DNA from: Devosia aquimaris
GTDB taxonomy: Bacteria > Pseudomonadota > Alphaproteobacteria > Rhizobiales > Devosiaceae
Length of the DNA: 64,000 bases
Assembly (NCBI RefSeq): GCF_020169335.1
Contig: NZ_JAIEZN010000001.1
Location: forward strand, 699,426 to 763,425
Direction: 5' to 3'
Of the stretch, positions 16,794 through 25,027 are shown piece after piece. Every line of letters begins with the position of its first letter. Within the stretch, counting starts at the first letter, position 1. The position numbers were made by a program, and so were the translations under genes. The notes below the pieces were generated by a model. The model saw only the letters and a list, made by a program, of their open reading frames with translations. It had not been told where the DNA came from and did no database searches.

Positions 16794-18193
16794 CAGGCCG
16801 CATGCACCGGATTGAGACCGTCGAACAGCCAGGCCTTGCCGGCGGTGAAGTCGAAGTCCGGGTTCTCCCAGGCCACCATCTTGCCGGGGTTGAGCATGCC
16901 CTTGGGGTCGGCCTCGCGCTTGAACGCCAGCTGCTTCTGGTCGGTGCGCTTCATGCCGCCTTCTTCCAGCGTATAGCGGTGCGGGTTGAACACGTCGCAG
17001 CCATTGTCCTCATGGATGCGCACGATTTCGTCCAGCCGCGCCTCATTGGTGTAGCGCACCAGCGGCAGGCCCGAGAGCGTGACGATGCCGTCCTGGCGGG
17101 TGATTTCGAGATGCATCGGCAGCTCGTCGCCCAGAATGCCGATGATCTTTTCCAGATGCGCTATGCTGGGGTAGCGCGTCTGCAGATACGTCACACTTGG
17201 ATCGACCTTGAGCGCGCGCAGCGTGGTGTGGTTCCACGCCAGCTCATAGACCGGCGGCAGGCGCTTGAGCTCCTCGGCGCTGGCCGTGTCGGAGCGATAG
17301 CGCAGATCGCCCTTGTGGTGGTTGATGAACAGCGTCATGGCCGGCACGGCCACCGGCGCCACCATCAGCAGCACCACGGCCTGCCCATCCTTCAGATACG
17401 GCTTGTGCCGGTTGAAATAGGCCTCGGGGATCGGCGCGGCATAGCTCGAGACTTCCTTGACCAACAGCCCGTCCTGCAGCGCCACCGCCTGCCCGAAGCG
17501 GGTGGCCGCGATGTAGTCGTCAAAGCCCACGATCATGTCGACCCAGTCATGTGCCTGCGTCAGCGGCATTTCGGCTTCGACGATAATGCCATTGGTGCCA
17601 TAGGCATGGGCGACCTTGAGAATGTCCTCGCCCTCGAGGTCCAGCTCGCGCGGCTCGGCCTCGCAGGTGATGACCTTGAGGCCCAATATGCTGCCCAGAT
17701 TGCGCAGCCCGCCCCAGCGCACCGACCCGACGCCGCCCGAGCCGCCGGCAATGAAGCCGCCGATCGAGGCCATGCGATAGGTCGAGGGGTGAAAGCGCAG
17801 CTCGCCGCCGACGGCCGCCCGCGTCTGGTGGTCCATCTGTTCCAGGATCGCCCCGGCCTGGGCCCGCACCCGGTCCGGCTTGATCTCGAGCACCTTGTCC
17901 ATCTGCATCAGGTTGAGCATGGCGCCACCGGCCAGCGGCATGGCCTGGCCATAATTGCCCGTGCCGGCCCCGCGCGGCGTGATCGCCACGCCATGACGGA
18001 ATGCGGCGGCCAGCACGGTCTTGACCTCGTCATTGCTGCGCGGCGACACCACGATCTCGGCCGTCACGTGGTCAAGCTTTTCCTTGAGCACCGGCGAGTA
18101 CCAGTAATGGTCGCGGCTGCGCTGCTGCACGATGCGAGGATGGTCTTCCACCGGAATGTCGCCCAGATCGGCGCGGAAGGCTGCAATGCTCAT
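16793..18193 (-). CDS. FAD-binding oxidase/dehydrogenase, GlcD-like (FAD_binding_4)
   Basis: This 466-residue protein is a PCMH-type flavoprotein related to the glycolate oxidase subunit GlcD and D-lactate dehydrogenases. The FAD pyrophosphate loop is ITPRGAGTGNYGQAMP near residues 70-85, the second FAD block is IGGFIAGGSGGVGSVRWG near 145-162, and the C-terminus carries DPKGMLNPGKM, typical of the family. It oxidises a hydroxy acid or amine; the substrate is not evident. One-base overlaps join it to the genes on both sides, so it should act in the same pathway as the cytosine-deaminase-like enzyme. The C-terminal part is shorter than in GlcD proper. Confidence 0.86.
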   Translation of the reverse strand: MSIAAFRADLGDIPVEDHPRIVQQRSRDHYWYSPVLKEKLDHVTAEIVVSPRSNDEVKTVLAAAFRHGVAITPRGAGTGNYGQAMPLAGGAMLNLMQMDKVLEIKPDRVRAQAGAILEQMDHQTRAAVGGELRFHPSTYRMASIGGFIAGGSGGVGSVRWGGLRNLGSILGLKVITCEAEPRELDLEGEDILKVAHAYGTNGIIVEAEMPLTQAHDWVDMIVGFDDYIAATRFGQAVALQDGLLVKEVSSYAAPIPEAYFNRHKPYLKDGQAVVLLMVAPVAVPAMTLFINHHKGDLRYRSDTASAEELKRLPPVYELAWNHTTLRALKVDPSVTYLQTRYPSIAHLEKIIGILGDELPMHLEITRQDGIVTLSGLPLVRYTNEARLDEIVRIHEDNGCDVFNPHRYTLEEGGMKRTDQKQLAFKREADPKGMLNPGKMVAWENPDFDFTAGKAWLFDGLNPVHAA

Positions 18194-19506
18194 CAGTTTG
18201 GTCCCATCAGGTCGTCAAGTTCGCGATAGTCGGGCAGGGTGGTGTCGATGGCGCCGCCATTGCGCAGCACCAGCCGGTCGGCCTGTGGCCTTGCCATTAA
18301 TTCGGTCCAGCTGCGGGCGCGGAACACCACCAGGTCGGCGGCCTGGCCGGTGCTTATGTCCCCGCTATAGCCAAAGCCGGCGATAGCCGCCGGGTCGCCG
18401 CTCACCGACCGTGCCCAGGTAAAGGCCTTGTCCTGCGGATGATCGAAATGGAGGATCCGCGCGCCTTCGCGCAGCACCTCGAAGCCATCGAGATCGCCAT
18501 AGGCATAGAAGGGGTCGCGCGTATTGTCCGAGGCAATGGCCACGGAAACACCCGCCGCCTTGAGCTCATTGAGCAGCGTCACCCCGCGCCAGCGCGGCGT
18601 GCGCACCCCGTCCGCATTACTGCGGTCCTGCAGATACATATTGCACATTGGCAGCGACACTACGGCGATGCCGGCCCGCGCCACCTTGTCGATCACCCGC
18701 TGCGCGACGTCCCGGTCCTGCACCGCCAGCGAGCAGCAATGTCCTGCCGTCACCGAGCCGGTGAAACCGCTTTCGATCACCGCATCGGCGAGGCTCTCCA
18801 GCGCATTGGCGGCGGGATCGGGGGATTCGTCGGTGTGCAGGTCAATGTCGAGGCCCAGCCGGCCTGCCGTCTCCACCAGCCGCCGCATGATAGTGGCGTT
18901 CCCCGGATGCACAGCGGTTGAGCCGCCCAGAATGCCACCGGCTGCCTTGGTGCGCTCGGCCACCGCCGCCAGCGCTTTGGGGTCGAGAATGGTGTCGGGG
19001 CCCATCAGGCCCGCGCCTTGCAGTTCGATGCGTCCGGCCCAGCGTGCCCGCATGGCCTCGAATACGTCCCAGCTGATGGCGTGCTGCGGCGGCGCCATGT
19101 CGAGATGGGTGCGGATGGCCGCCGTCCCATGCGCATAGGCGCAGCGCAGTGCAAAATCCATGCGCCGCTCGACGTCCTGCGCCGCCCAATTGGCCGTGCG
19201 GTCCTCCAGCACGGCTTTGAGCGCGCCGATCCAGGTCCCATCCGGGTTCTGCCGGCGCGGCCAGATATGGCCCTTGTCGAGATGGGTATGCAGGTCAACA
19301 AACGCCGGCAGCACAATGCCGCCATCGAGGTCGATCACATGCGCACCCTGCGCTTGTCCCGCCGGCGCGATGGTCGTCACCACGCCGTCGGCGACAGTAA
19401 TATCCACCCGCTCCAGCGCCCCCGACTGCGCCTGGCCCAGCACGGAGGCGGGCACATGGGCATTGGTGAGCACATAGTGCCGGTCTGCGGGAATGGTGAT
19501 GGGCAT
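18193..19506 (-). CDS. Cytosine deaminase-like amidohydrolase
   Basis: This is a 437-residue metal-dependent amidohydrolase close to cytosine deaminase (CodA). It has the diagnostic VDLHTHLDKGH metal motif near residue 70, DIDLHTDESPD near 230, TAGHCCSL near 262 and the catalytic-Asp block AIASDNTRDPF near 335. Length matches CodA. Enzymes of this class deaminate cytosine, creatinine-like or other cyclic amidines. It is coupled to the FAD oxidase gene by a one-base overlap and lies three bases downstream of the ABC permease gene. The neighbouring importer probably delivers its substrate. Whether that is cytosine itself is not settled by sequence. Confidence 0.87.
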   Translation of the reverse strand: MPITIPADRHYVLTNAHVPASVLGQAQSGALERVDITVADGVVTTIAPAGQAQGAHVIDLDGGIVLPAFVDLHTHLDKGHIWPRRQNPDGTWIGALKAVLEDRTANWAAQDVERRMDFALRCAYAHGTAAIRTHLDMAPPQHAISWDVFEAMRARWAGRIELQGAGLMGPDTILDPKALAAVAERTKAAGGILGGSTAVHPGNATIMRRLVETAGRLGLDIDLHTDESPDPAANALESLADAVIESGFTGSVTAGHCCSLAVQDRDVAQRVIDKVARAGIAVVSLPMCNMYLQDRSNADGVRTPRWRGVTLLNELKAAGVSVAIASDNTRDPFYAYGDLDGFEVLREGARILHFDHPQDKAFTWARSVSGDPAAIAGFGYSGDISTGQAADLVVFRARSWTELMARPQADRLVLRNGGAIDTTLPDYRELDDLMGPN

Positions 19507-19509
19507 CCT

Positions 19510-20370
19510 CTAGTTCTCCCGCCGGATGGCGCTTTCGTGCCAGCGGTGCAGCGTCAGCCAGGAGATCAGCGACGTCAGCCCGAAAATGGCGATACCCGTG
19601 CCACACAGCATGATCAGGCAGACAAACAGCCGCGGCAGGTTCATGCGATACTGGCTTTCGAGCAGGCGGAACGCCAGCCCCGAACCCTGACCAGCCGAGC
19701 CGGCAGCAAATTCGGCCACCACCGCCGCAATCAGCGACAGCCCGCCGCCGATGCGCAGCCCGGCCATGAAATAGGGCATGGAGGCCGGGATCTTGAGATA
19801 GATCAGCGTCTGCCAGCCCGAGGCCCCATAGAGCTCGAACAGGTTCAGCAGATTGTGGTCTACGCTCTTGAGCCCCTGCGCCATGTTGGAGAGGATCGGG
19901 AAGAACGCCACGATGAAGGCGCAGATCAGCAGGGCCGTCTGCGTGTCCGGCGCATAGATCAGCAGCAGCGGCGCGATAGCGATCATCGGCGTCACCTGCA
20001 GCACCACCGCAAAGGGAAACAGCGCCAGTTCGAGAATGCGCGACTGCACGAGGAGGATCGCCAGGCCCACGCCACCGATCAGCGCAATGGCCAGCGCCAT
20101 GAAGGTGATCCGCACCGTCACCAGCAGGGCCGGCCACAGCGAGGCGGAATCGGTGAAGAGCGCAATCGCCACATCCACCGGCCCGGGCAGGATATAGCGC
20201 GGGATATTGTTGATGGTGACCAGGAGGTGCCAGCCCAATACGGCCAGCAGCAGCGCGGCGATCGGGATCAGCACCTGCATCAGCTTCTCGCGGTTCGGCG
20301 TGCGCGGCAGCAATACGCCCGCTGCGCTGTCGGTGCCCGCTTCGCTGGGGTTCGTCATGGTCTGGCTCAT
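19510..20370 (-). CDS. ABC transporter permease, SsuC/TauC/ThiX type
   Basis: This is a 286-residue inner-membrane permease of the BPD_transp_1 family. About six helices are visible, and the EAA-type loop is NLFELYGASGWQTLIYLKIPASMPYFMAG-like around residues 175-205, shown by GASGWQTLIYLKIPASMPY. The binding protein of this operon is NMT1/THI5-like, so this is a nitrate/taurine/pyrimidine-type importer. The start codon shares one base with the ATPase stop (TGATG). In combination with the cytosine-deaminase-like gene directly downstream, a pyrimidine or related N-heterocycle is the likely cargo. Confidence 0.9.
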   Translation of the reverse strand: MSQTMTNPSEAGTDSAAGVLLPRTPNREKLMQVLIPIAALLLAVLGWHLLVTINNIPRYILPGPVDVAIALFTDSASLWPALLVTVRITFMALAIALIGGVGLAILLVQSRILELALFPFAVVLQVTPMIAIAPLLLIYAPDTQTALLICAFIVAFFPILSNMAQGLKSVDHNLLNLFELYGASGWQTLIYLKIPASMPYFMAGLRIGGGLSLIAAVVAEFAAGSAGQGSGLAFRLLESQYRMNLPRLFVCLIMLCGTGIAIFGLTSLISWLTLHRWHESAIRREN

Positions 20371-21200
20371 CAGTGTGTCTCCGCTGCGCCAATGGCCCGC
20401 TGCAGGGCATCCGACACGTCCTGGCAGGTCTGCCGATAGCCTTCCGACACGCGATAGGCCTGGTCGCGCTCGGCCGGCTGGGCGATCTCCATGTCGGCAA
20501 ACACCTGGCCCGGCCGCGCCCGCATCACCACGATCCGGCTTGAGAGATAGGCCGATTCATAAACCGAATGGGTCACAAAGATCACCGTCACGCCATGCTG
20601 CTGCCAGAGGCGCAACACGTCGTCATTGAGCTTCTGGCGCGTGATTTCATCCAGCGCCGCAAAGGGTTCGTCCATCAGCAGCAGCTTGGGCCGCGTCACC
20701 ATGGCCCGGGCGATGGAGACGCGCATGCGCATGCCGCCCGACAGCTCGCGCGGATACGATGCCGTGAAATCGGCCAGCCCCACGGCGGCCAGATTGTCCA
20801 TGATGGCCTCGCGCGCCGCCGCCTTGGAAATGCCGCGCAGCTTGAGCGGCAGGTACACATTGTCATACACCGTGGCCCAGGGCATGAGCGTGGGGTCCTG
20901 GAACACAAAGCCGACGTCGCCGTCCGGCAGGCCCTTGGCGTTGATCTTGGAACTGGGCCAGTCGATGCTGCCCGAGGACGGGGCGCCCAGCCCCGCAATG
21001 ATGCGCAGCGCCGTGGACTTGCCACAGCCCGATGGCCCCAGCAGCGAGATGAACTCGCCCGCCTGCACATCCAGGCTCATCCCCTTGAGCGCCAGCGTGC
21101 CATTGGAAAACACCTTGGAGACATCGCGCATGCTCACCACGGAGCGGCGCGCGGCGTCGCTGGCGACGCCTCTGGTCGTCGAAACGGCAATATCGGTCAC
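20370..21200 (-). CDS. ABC transporter ATP-binding protein, SsuB/TauB/ThiZ type
   Basis: This ATPase powers the NMT1-type importer. Walker A is GPSGCGKSTALR, the signature is LSGGMRMRVSIARAM, Walker B is LLLMDEPFAALDE and the H-loop lies in VIFVTHSVYESAY. The second residue block VGFVFQDPTLMPWATV is typical of the SsuB/TauB group. The start is uncertain. A TTG at 21224 is in frame but lies in the T-run of a terminator-like hairpin, so the GTG at 21200 is preferred (276 residues). The N-terminal 30 residues before SMRDVSKVF are poorly conserved in either case. It follows the binding-protein gene after a 62-base gap. Confidence 0.88.
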   Translation of the reverse strand: MTDIAVSTTRGVASDAARRSVVSMRDVSKVFSNGTLALKGMSLDVQAGEFISLLGPSGCGKSTALRIIAGLGAPSSGSIDWPSSKINAKGLPDGDVGFVFQDPTLMPWATVYDNVYLPLKLRGISKAAAREAIMDNLAAVGLADFTASYPRELSGGMRMRVSIARAMVTRPKLLLMDEPFAALDEITRQKLNDDVLRLWQQHGVTVIFVTHSVYESAYLSSRIVVMRARPGQVFADMEIAQPAERDQAYRVSEGYRQTCQDVSDALQRAIGAAETH

Positions 21201-21222
21201 GGTACCAACCCGGTTTAGGGTC

Positions 21223-21251
21223 AAAACGGCGCGGGCAGGATCGCCCGCGCC
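21223..21251 (-). terminator. Hairpin between binding-protein and ATPase genes
   Basis: On the minus strand GGCGCGGGC pairs with GCCCGCGCC around the loop GATCCT, a 9-bp GC-only stem at 21228-21251, followed by GTTTT. It lies 12 bases after the binding-protein stop. Such hairpins commonly raise the amount of binding-protein mRNA relative to the membrane and ATPase genes by partial termination or 3'-end protection. A similar hairpin occupies the same place in the second importer operon (56969-56994). Confidence 0.6.
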
Positions 21252-21262
21252 GAGCGCCTGTC

Positions 21263-22273
21263 CTATTCGGCCTTGGCCAGTTCCATGCCCACGCCCTTGC
21301 AGGTGAACTGGGTGGTATAGGCCTTGGAGATGTCGATGCCCGCCTCATAGACGCCGACCTTGACCATCTCGTCGTAGAAGTCCTTCCAGCGCGCGTCGGT
21401 CATGCAGCCGATCCCTTCGGACTCCGCCTCACCCGAGATCACGATGCCATATTCCTTCATCTTCTCGATGGAATAGGCGATCTGGCCATCCGTCATTTCC
21501 GGATTGTCCTTCTTGATCAGCTCGTTGGCCGCGGCATTTTCGCCATAGAGATAATTGTACCAGCCGATCGCGGTGGCATCGACGAAGCGCTGCACCATGT
21601 CCGGATTGCTATCGACGATCTCCTGGCGGGTCTCGATGGTGGTGGAGTAGGGCGCATAGCCAAAGTCGGCCAGCAGGAACACCTGCGGCGCCCAGCCGGT
21701 CTGCTTTTCGATCTCATAGGGCTCGGACGTCAGATAGCCCTGCTGCACCGACTTTTCGTCGGCAATGAACGGCGCCGGATTGAAGGTATAGGGCTCATAC
21801 ATTTCATCGGTGAAGCCGGTGAAGGCCGACTTCATCCACGGCCAGTAGCCGGCAAAGAAGCTGTCCTTGCCCATGATCAGCTTGCTGGCGCCGCTCAGGC
21901 TCGCCAGGTCCGTGAAGCCGGCATCGGGATGGGCCAGCAGCACCTGCGGATCCTTCTGGAAGATCGAGGCCACCGCCAGCACCGGAATGCCTTCCTTCAC
22001 CGAGTCGATGGTGGACATGCCGCCCATGTAGAAATCGAGCTGGCCGGCGATCAGCAACTGGCCATTGGGCGCCTGCGGGCCGCCCTGGCGGATGCTCACA
22101 TCCAGCCCGTATTTGGCATAGGTGCCGTCGGCCACGGCCTGGTAATAGCCGCCATGCTCGGCCTGGGCGAGCCAGTTGGTGCCAAAGGTCACCTTGTCCA
22201 GCTCCTGGGCCGATACGCCGGGCACGGCCAGGGCAAGCCCGGCCAGGATGATAGTGCGAATAGAAACGGTCAT
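21263..22273 (-). CDS. NMT1/THI5-like ABC transporter substrate-binding protein
   Basis: This 336-residue periplasmic protein has a signal peptide (residues 1-22, ending GVSA before QE) and the NMT1/THI5-like fold used for pyrimidines, taurine, sulfonates and nitrate. Typical blocks are VTFGTNWLAQAEHGGYYQAVADGTY (ligand-facing N-terminal strand, quoted here by its core FGTNWLAQAEHGGYYQA) and GPQAPNGQLLIAGQLDFYMG. The W-x-A-Q-A-E-H-G-G-Y/F-Y motif is shared with hydroxymethylpyrimidine-type binding proteins. It is the first gene of an operon that continues into ATPase, permease, cytosine-deaminase-like, oxidase and quinone-reductase genes. A pyrimidine-like ligand is inferred from fold and context. 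Confidence 0.88.
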   Translation of the reverse strand: MTVSIRTIILAGLALAVPGVSAQELDKVTFGTNWLAQAEHGGYYQAVADGTYAKYGLDVSIRQGGPQAPNGQLLIAGQLDFYMGGMSTIDSVKEGIPVLAVASIFQKDPQVLLAHPDAGFTDLASLSGASKLIMGKDSFFAGYWPWMKSAFTGFTDEMYEPYTFNPAPFIADEKSVQQGYLTSEPYEIEKQTGWAPQVFLLADFGYAPYSTTIETRQEIVDSNPDMVQRFVDATAIGWYNYLYGENAAANELIKKDNPEMTDGQIAYSIEKMKEYGIVISGEAESEGIGCMTDARWKDFYDEMVKVGVYEAGIDISKAYTTQFTCKGVGMELAKAE

Positions 22274-22486
22274 GTCTGCGCTCCCTCGGCAGCGGTCGTG
22301 GCGCCGCCGCCCTGTCTGCTGCGACCTGTGTCGCCAGGGGTGAACAGTTCCGCGTTCGGCGCAGCGATGGAAGCCAAAAAATAGGCAGTCGGTGTGAATG
22401 CCTGCTATGCGTGCAGATTATGGCGTTTGGCGCTGGTCAAGCGCTTTACCTGCCGCTAGCATTCGCTCGCAAGACCCGGGACGCCC

Positions 22487-22876
22487 ATGATTACCACGCT
22501 TGAGCCCGCCGACATCCATCCGCCTTTTGCGCCCTATAGCCACGGGGTGGTCGTGCCCGCAGGCCAGAAGCTGATCTTCTGTTCCGGCCAGCTCGGCATA
22601 GCCGCCGACGCCAGCGTGCCTACAGATTGCGCCAGCCAGGCAAGGCTGTGCTTTGACAATATCGCCGCCATCCTGCGCGAAGCCGGCCTGGGGCTCGAGC
22701 ACATCGTGCGCATCAATGCCTATGTCAGTGGCCGCGAACATCTCGCCGCCTATATGGGCGTGCGCAATGGGCTCTTCGCGGCGCCCTTTCCGGCCTCCAC
22801 GCTGATGATCGTCTCCGGCTTCGCCCGGCCTGAATTTGTTGTTGAGATCGAGGCCGTTGCGGCCGGTCCCGCCTGA
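22487..22876 (+). CDS. RidA/YjgF family protein lacking the usual catalytic arginine
   Basis: This 129-residue protein has the RidA (YjgF/YER057c/UK114) fold, with PPFAPYSHGVVVPAGQ, IFCSGQLGIA, CFDNIAAILREAGLGLEHIVR and FVVEIEAVA in the expected order. True RidA deaminases carry Arg in the FPARS segment (Arg105 in E. coli), which binds the imine substrate. Here the segment reads FPAST, so the Arg is replaced by Ser. It should therefore not be a standard 2-iminobutanoate deaminase and may act like RutC-type or other Rid subfamilies. It is divergent from the nucleobase importer operon and 11 bases upstream of the creatininase-like gene, so a role in the same pathway is likely. Confidence 0.86.
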   Translation: MITTLEPADIHPPFAPYSHGVVVPAGQKLIFCSGQLGIAADASVPTDCASQARLCFDNIAAILREAGLGLEHIVRINAYVSGREHLAAYMGVRNGLFAAPFPASTLMIVSGFARPEFVVEIEAVAAGPA

Positions 22877-22887
22877 GGAAACTGAGC

Positions 22888-23676
22888 ATGCGCAAGATTT
22901 GGTGGACCGATTTCGCCGCCCGCGAATTCGAGGACCTCGACCCCAGCAGGACCATCGCCATCCTGCCCATCGCCGCCGTCGAGCAGCATGGGCCGCATTT
23001 GCCGGTGGGCACCGATACCATCATCAACACGTCCATGATGGAAGCGCTGGTCGCCAGTGCCCCGGCCGATCTCGATATCCGCATCCTGCCGGTGCAGGCC
23101 ATTGGCAAGTCCAATGAGCATATCTGGGCCAAGGGCACACTGACCCACACCGCCACCAATCTCATCGACGCCTGGACCCAGATCGGGCTCGAAGTGGCTC
23201 GCGCCGGCATCCGCAAGATCGTGTTCGTCAACTCACACGGCGGCAATGAGGAAATCATGGGTATTGTCGCCCGCGAGCTGCGCGTCCGCGCCGGCATGCT
23301 GGCGGTCAAGAGCGGCTGGCGCTTCACCCCCGAGGGCGTGCTCACCGATCTCGAGCGCCGCCACGGCATTCACGGCGGCGACGCCGAGACCTCGCTCGTC
23401 CTGCATTTCCGGCCCGATCTGGTCGACATGACCCGCGCCGAGGATTTTGTCTCCATCGCCGCCCGCGACGAACAGCAGTTCCGCTATCTGCGGCCCACCG
23501 GCGCCTTCGGCCACGTCTATTCCTGGATCGCCAGCGACATCAATCCCTCCGGCGCCGTCGGCAATGCGGCCATCGCCACCGCCGAAAAGGGCCGCCTGAT
23601 CGTCGAGGCCAATGTCAAAGGCATGCTCGAGATGCTGGCCGAAGTCGTCGCCATGCCGCTCCCCGGCACGCGCTAG
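22888..23676 (+). CDS. Creatininase-family amidohydrolase
   Basis: This 262-residue protein belongs to the creatinine amidohydrolase family, a binuclear-metal group that hydrolyses cyclic amides and formamides. Metal ligands are visible in AVEQHGPHLPVGTDT (Glu, His, Asp), FVNSHGGNEE (His) and GIHGGDAETS (Glu). The family also includes formylaminopyrimidine deformylases, so a pyrimidine-ring product is plausible as well as creatinine. It forms a two-gene unit with the RidA-like gene and is divergent from the importer/cytosine-deaminase-like operon. Creatininase proper is one option, but the substrate cannot be chosen from the sequence alone. Confidence 0.87.
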   Translation: MRKIWWTDFAAREFEDLDPSRTIAILPIAAVEQHGPHLPVGTDTIINTSMMEALVASAPADLDIRILPVQAIGKSNEHIWAKGTLTHTATNLIDAWTQIGLEVARAGIRKIVFVNSHGGNEEIMGIVARELRVRAGMLAVKSGWRFTPEGVLTDLERRHGIHGGDAETSLVLHFRPDLVDMTRAEDFVSIAARDEQQFRYLRPTGAFGHVYSWIASDINPSGAVGNAAIATAEKGRLIVEANVKGMLEMLAEVVAMPLPGTR

Positions 23677-23710
23677 ACCGTCGGCATCCCCACCTTCACA
23701 CCATCAGTCA

Positions 23711-23828
23711 TCCTTCCCTCCCCTTGATGGGGCTTCGAGGCGACCGCAGGGCAAATCGCGCCAGCGGCGCGATTTGAGCCGAGAAGGCCATGAGACCTAA
23801 GGTCGAATGGCTGCACCGAGGGAGGGGG
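23711..23828. repeat. Intergenic inverted element, copy B (long form)
   Basis: The element starts with a C-rich end and TTGATGGGG and finishes ACCGAGGGAGGGGG, matching both ends of copy A at 16041-16079. Inside, CAAATCGCGCC (23752-23762) and GGCGCGATTTG (23766-23776) form a perfect 11-bp stem with loop AGC. It follows the creatininase-like gene by 34 bases and may act as a terminator for it. The flanking 23677-23909 region holds no gene. Confidence 0.6.
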
Positions 23829-23909
23829 TCGTCGTGCTGTCCATGAAAGGCTCCCCTTCAGGCGAACGCAGCAACGGTCCCGGAGCATCGGGCAACAACC
23901 CGACGCGAC

Positions 23910-24023
23910 CTAGTTCGCCAGCATCATCTTGATCACCAGCCCGACCAGGCCCACGGCCAGCACGCCGGCCAGCCAAAGGCCGATGAACCAGCCAAAGCGT
24001 GTCATCCGCCCTTGCTGCGGCAT
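23910..24023 (-). CDS. DUF2474-like small subunit of the cytochrome bd-type oxidase
   Basis: This small gene encodes 37 residues, beginning MPQQGRMTRFGWFIGLW and ending KMMLAN, with one transmembrane helix at about 10-32. Proteins of this size directly after cydB are small oxidase subunits: CydX in E. coli, and DUF2474 with cyanide-insensitive oxidases. The R-F-G-W-F-I-x-L-W pattern fits DUF2474. Its ATG shares one base with the cydB stop (TGATG at 24021-24025), so it is clearly translated with the oxidase. It is likely needed for stability or activity of the CydAB complex in the inner membrane. Confidence 0.82.
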   Translation of the reverse strand: MPQQGRMTRFGWFIGLWLAGVLAVGLVGLVIKMMLAN

Positions 24024-25027
24024 CAGTGATAACCCTCCTCGGGGTCGATCTTGCCGCGGAACACCCAATAGGCATAGCCGGTGTACGCCAGGATCACCGG
24101 CACCAGAACGGCTGCCCCCACCAGCAGGAAGCTCAGTGAGCTTTCCGGCGCAGCAGCCTCGGCGATCGTCAGCGCGCCCGGCACGATATAGGGATAAAAG
24201 CTGATCCCCAGGCCGATGAAGCACAGCACGAACAGGCCGAGCGCTGCCAGGAACGGCTGCAGATGCTTGTCGGTCGTCAGCCCATGCCACAACAGCACCG
24301 CGCAGCCGGCCAGCATCACCGGCACGAAAGACGAGAAGAAGGCCGTCGGCCAGCCAAACCAGCGCTCGAAATAGATCTCCCGGATGAACGGGCTCCACAG
24401 GCTAACCACGCCGATCAGCGCCAGCGTGCCGAAGCCGGCAAACATGGCCAGGCGTCGCGACTTCGCCTGGAGCGCGCCCGAGGTCTTCAGGTTCAGCCAG
24501 GTCGCGCCCAGCAGGGCGTAGCCCACCACCACGGCAGCTCCGGTCAGCACGGTGAAGGGCGTCAGCCAGTCCCACCATGCGCCGGCATAGCTGCGGTTGG
24601 CGATATTGATGCCCTGCACCAGCGCGCCCACGGCAATGCCCTGGGTGAAGGCGGCAATGGTCGAGCCGAGCCAGAAGCCGCCATCCCACCAGCTCGAACC
24701 GCGCGTGGTGCGATGGCGGAATTCAAAGGCCACGCCGCGGAAGATCAGCCCCAGCAGCATCAGGATGATCGGCATATAGAGCGCCGGCAGCACCGTGGCA
24801 TAGACCACCGGGAACACCGCCATCAGTCCGCCGCCACCGAGCACCAGCCAGGTCTCGTTGCCGTCCCACACCGGGGCGATGGAATTGGTCATCACATTGC
24901 GGTCGTGCTTGTCCGGAAAGAACGGGAACAGGATGCCCACGCCCAGGTCGAAGCCGTCGAGAATGACATAGGCGAGCACCGCAAAGGCGATGATCCCGGC
25001 CCAGATGGTTGGCAGGTCAATGGGCAT
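24023..25027 (-). CDS. cydB: Cytochrome bd-type (cyanide-insensitive) ubiquinol oxidase subunit II
   Basis: This 334-residue inner-membrane protein is subunit II of a cytochrome bd-type quinol oxidase. It starts MPIDLPTIWAGIIAFAVL and shows DGFDLGVGILFPF, VWDGNETWLVLGGGGLMAVFP and RGVAFEFRH, all conserved in CydB/CioB. Eight or nine helices are visible. The frame stays open for 137 codons upstream but only through cydA; the ATG at 25027 is the family start and overlaps the cydA end by 11 bases. The complex reduces oxygen to water with electrons from ubiquinol at high affinity or during cyanide-type stress. Confidence 0.95.
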   Translation of the reverse strand: MPIDLPTIWAGIIAFAVLAYVILDGFDLGVGILFPFFPDKHDRNVMTNSIAPVWDGNETWLVLGGGGLMAVFPVVYATVLPALYMPIILMLLGLIFRGVAFEFRHRTTRGSSWWDGGFWLGSTIAAFTQGIAVGALVQGINIANRSYAGAWWDWLTPFTVLTGAAVVVGYALLGATWLNLKTSGALQAKSRRLAMFAGFGTLALIGVVSLWSPFIREIYFERWFGWPTAFFSSFVPVMLAGCAVLLWHGLTTDKHLQPFLAALGLFVLCFIGLGISFYPYIVPGALTIAEAAAPESSLSFLLVGAAVLVPVILAYTGYAYWVFRGKIDPEEGYH

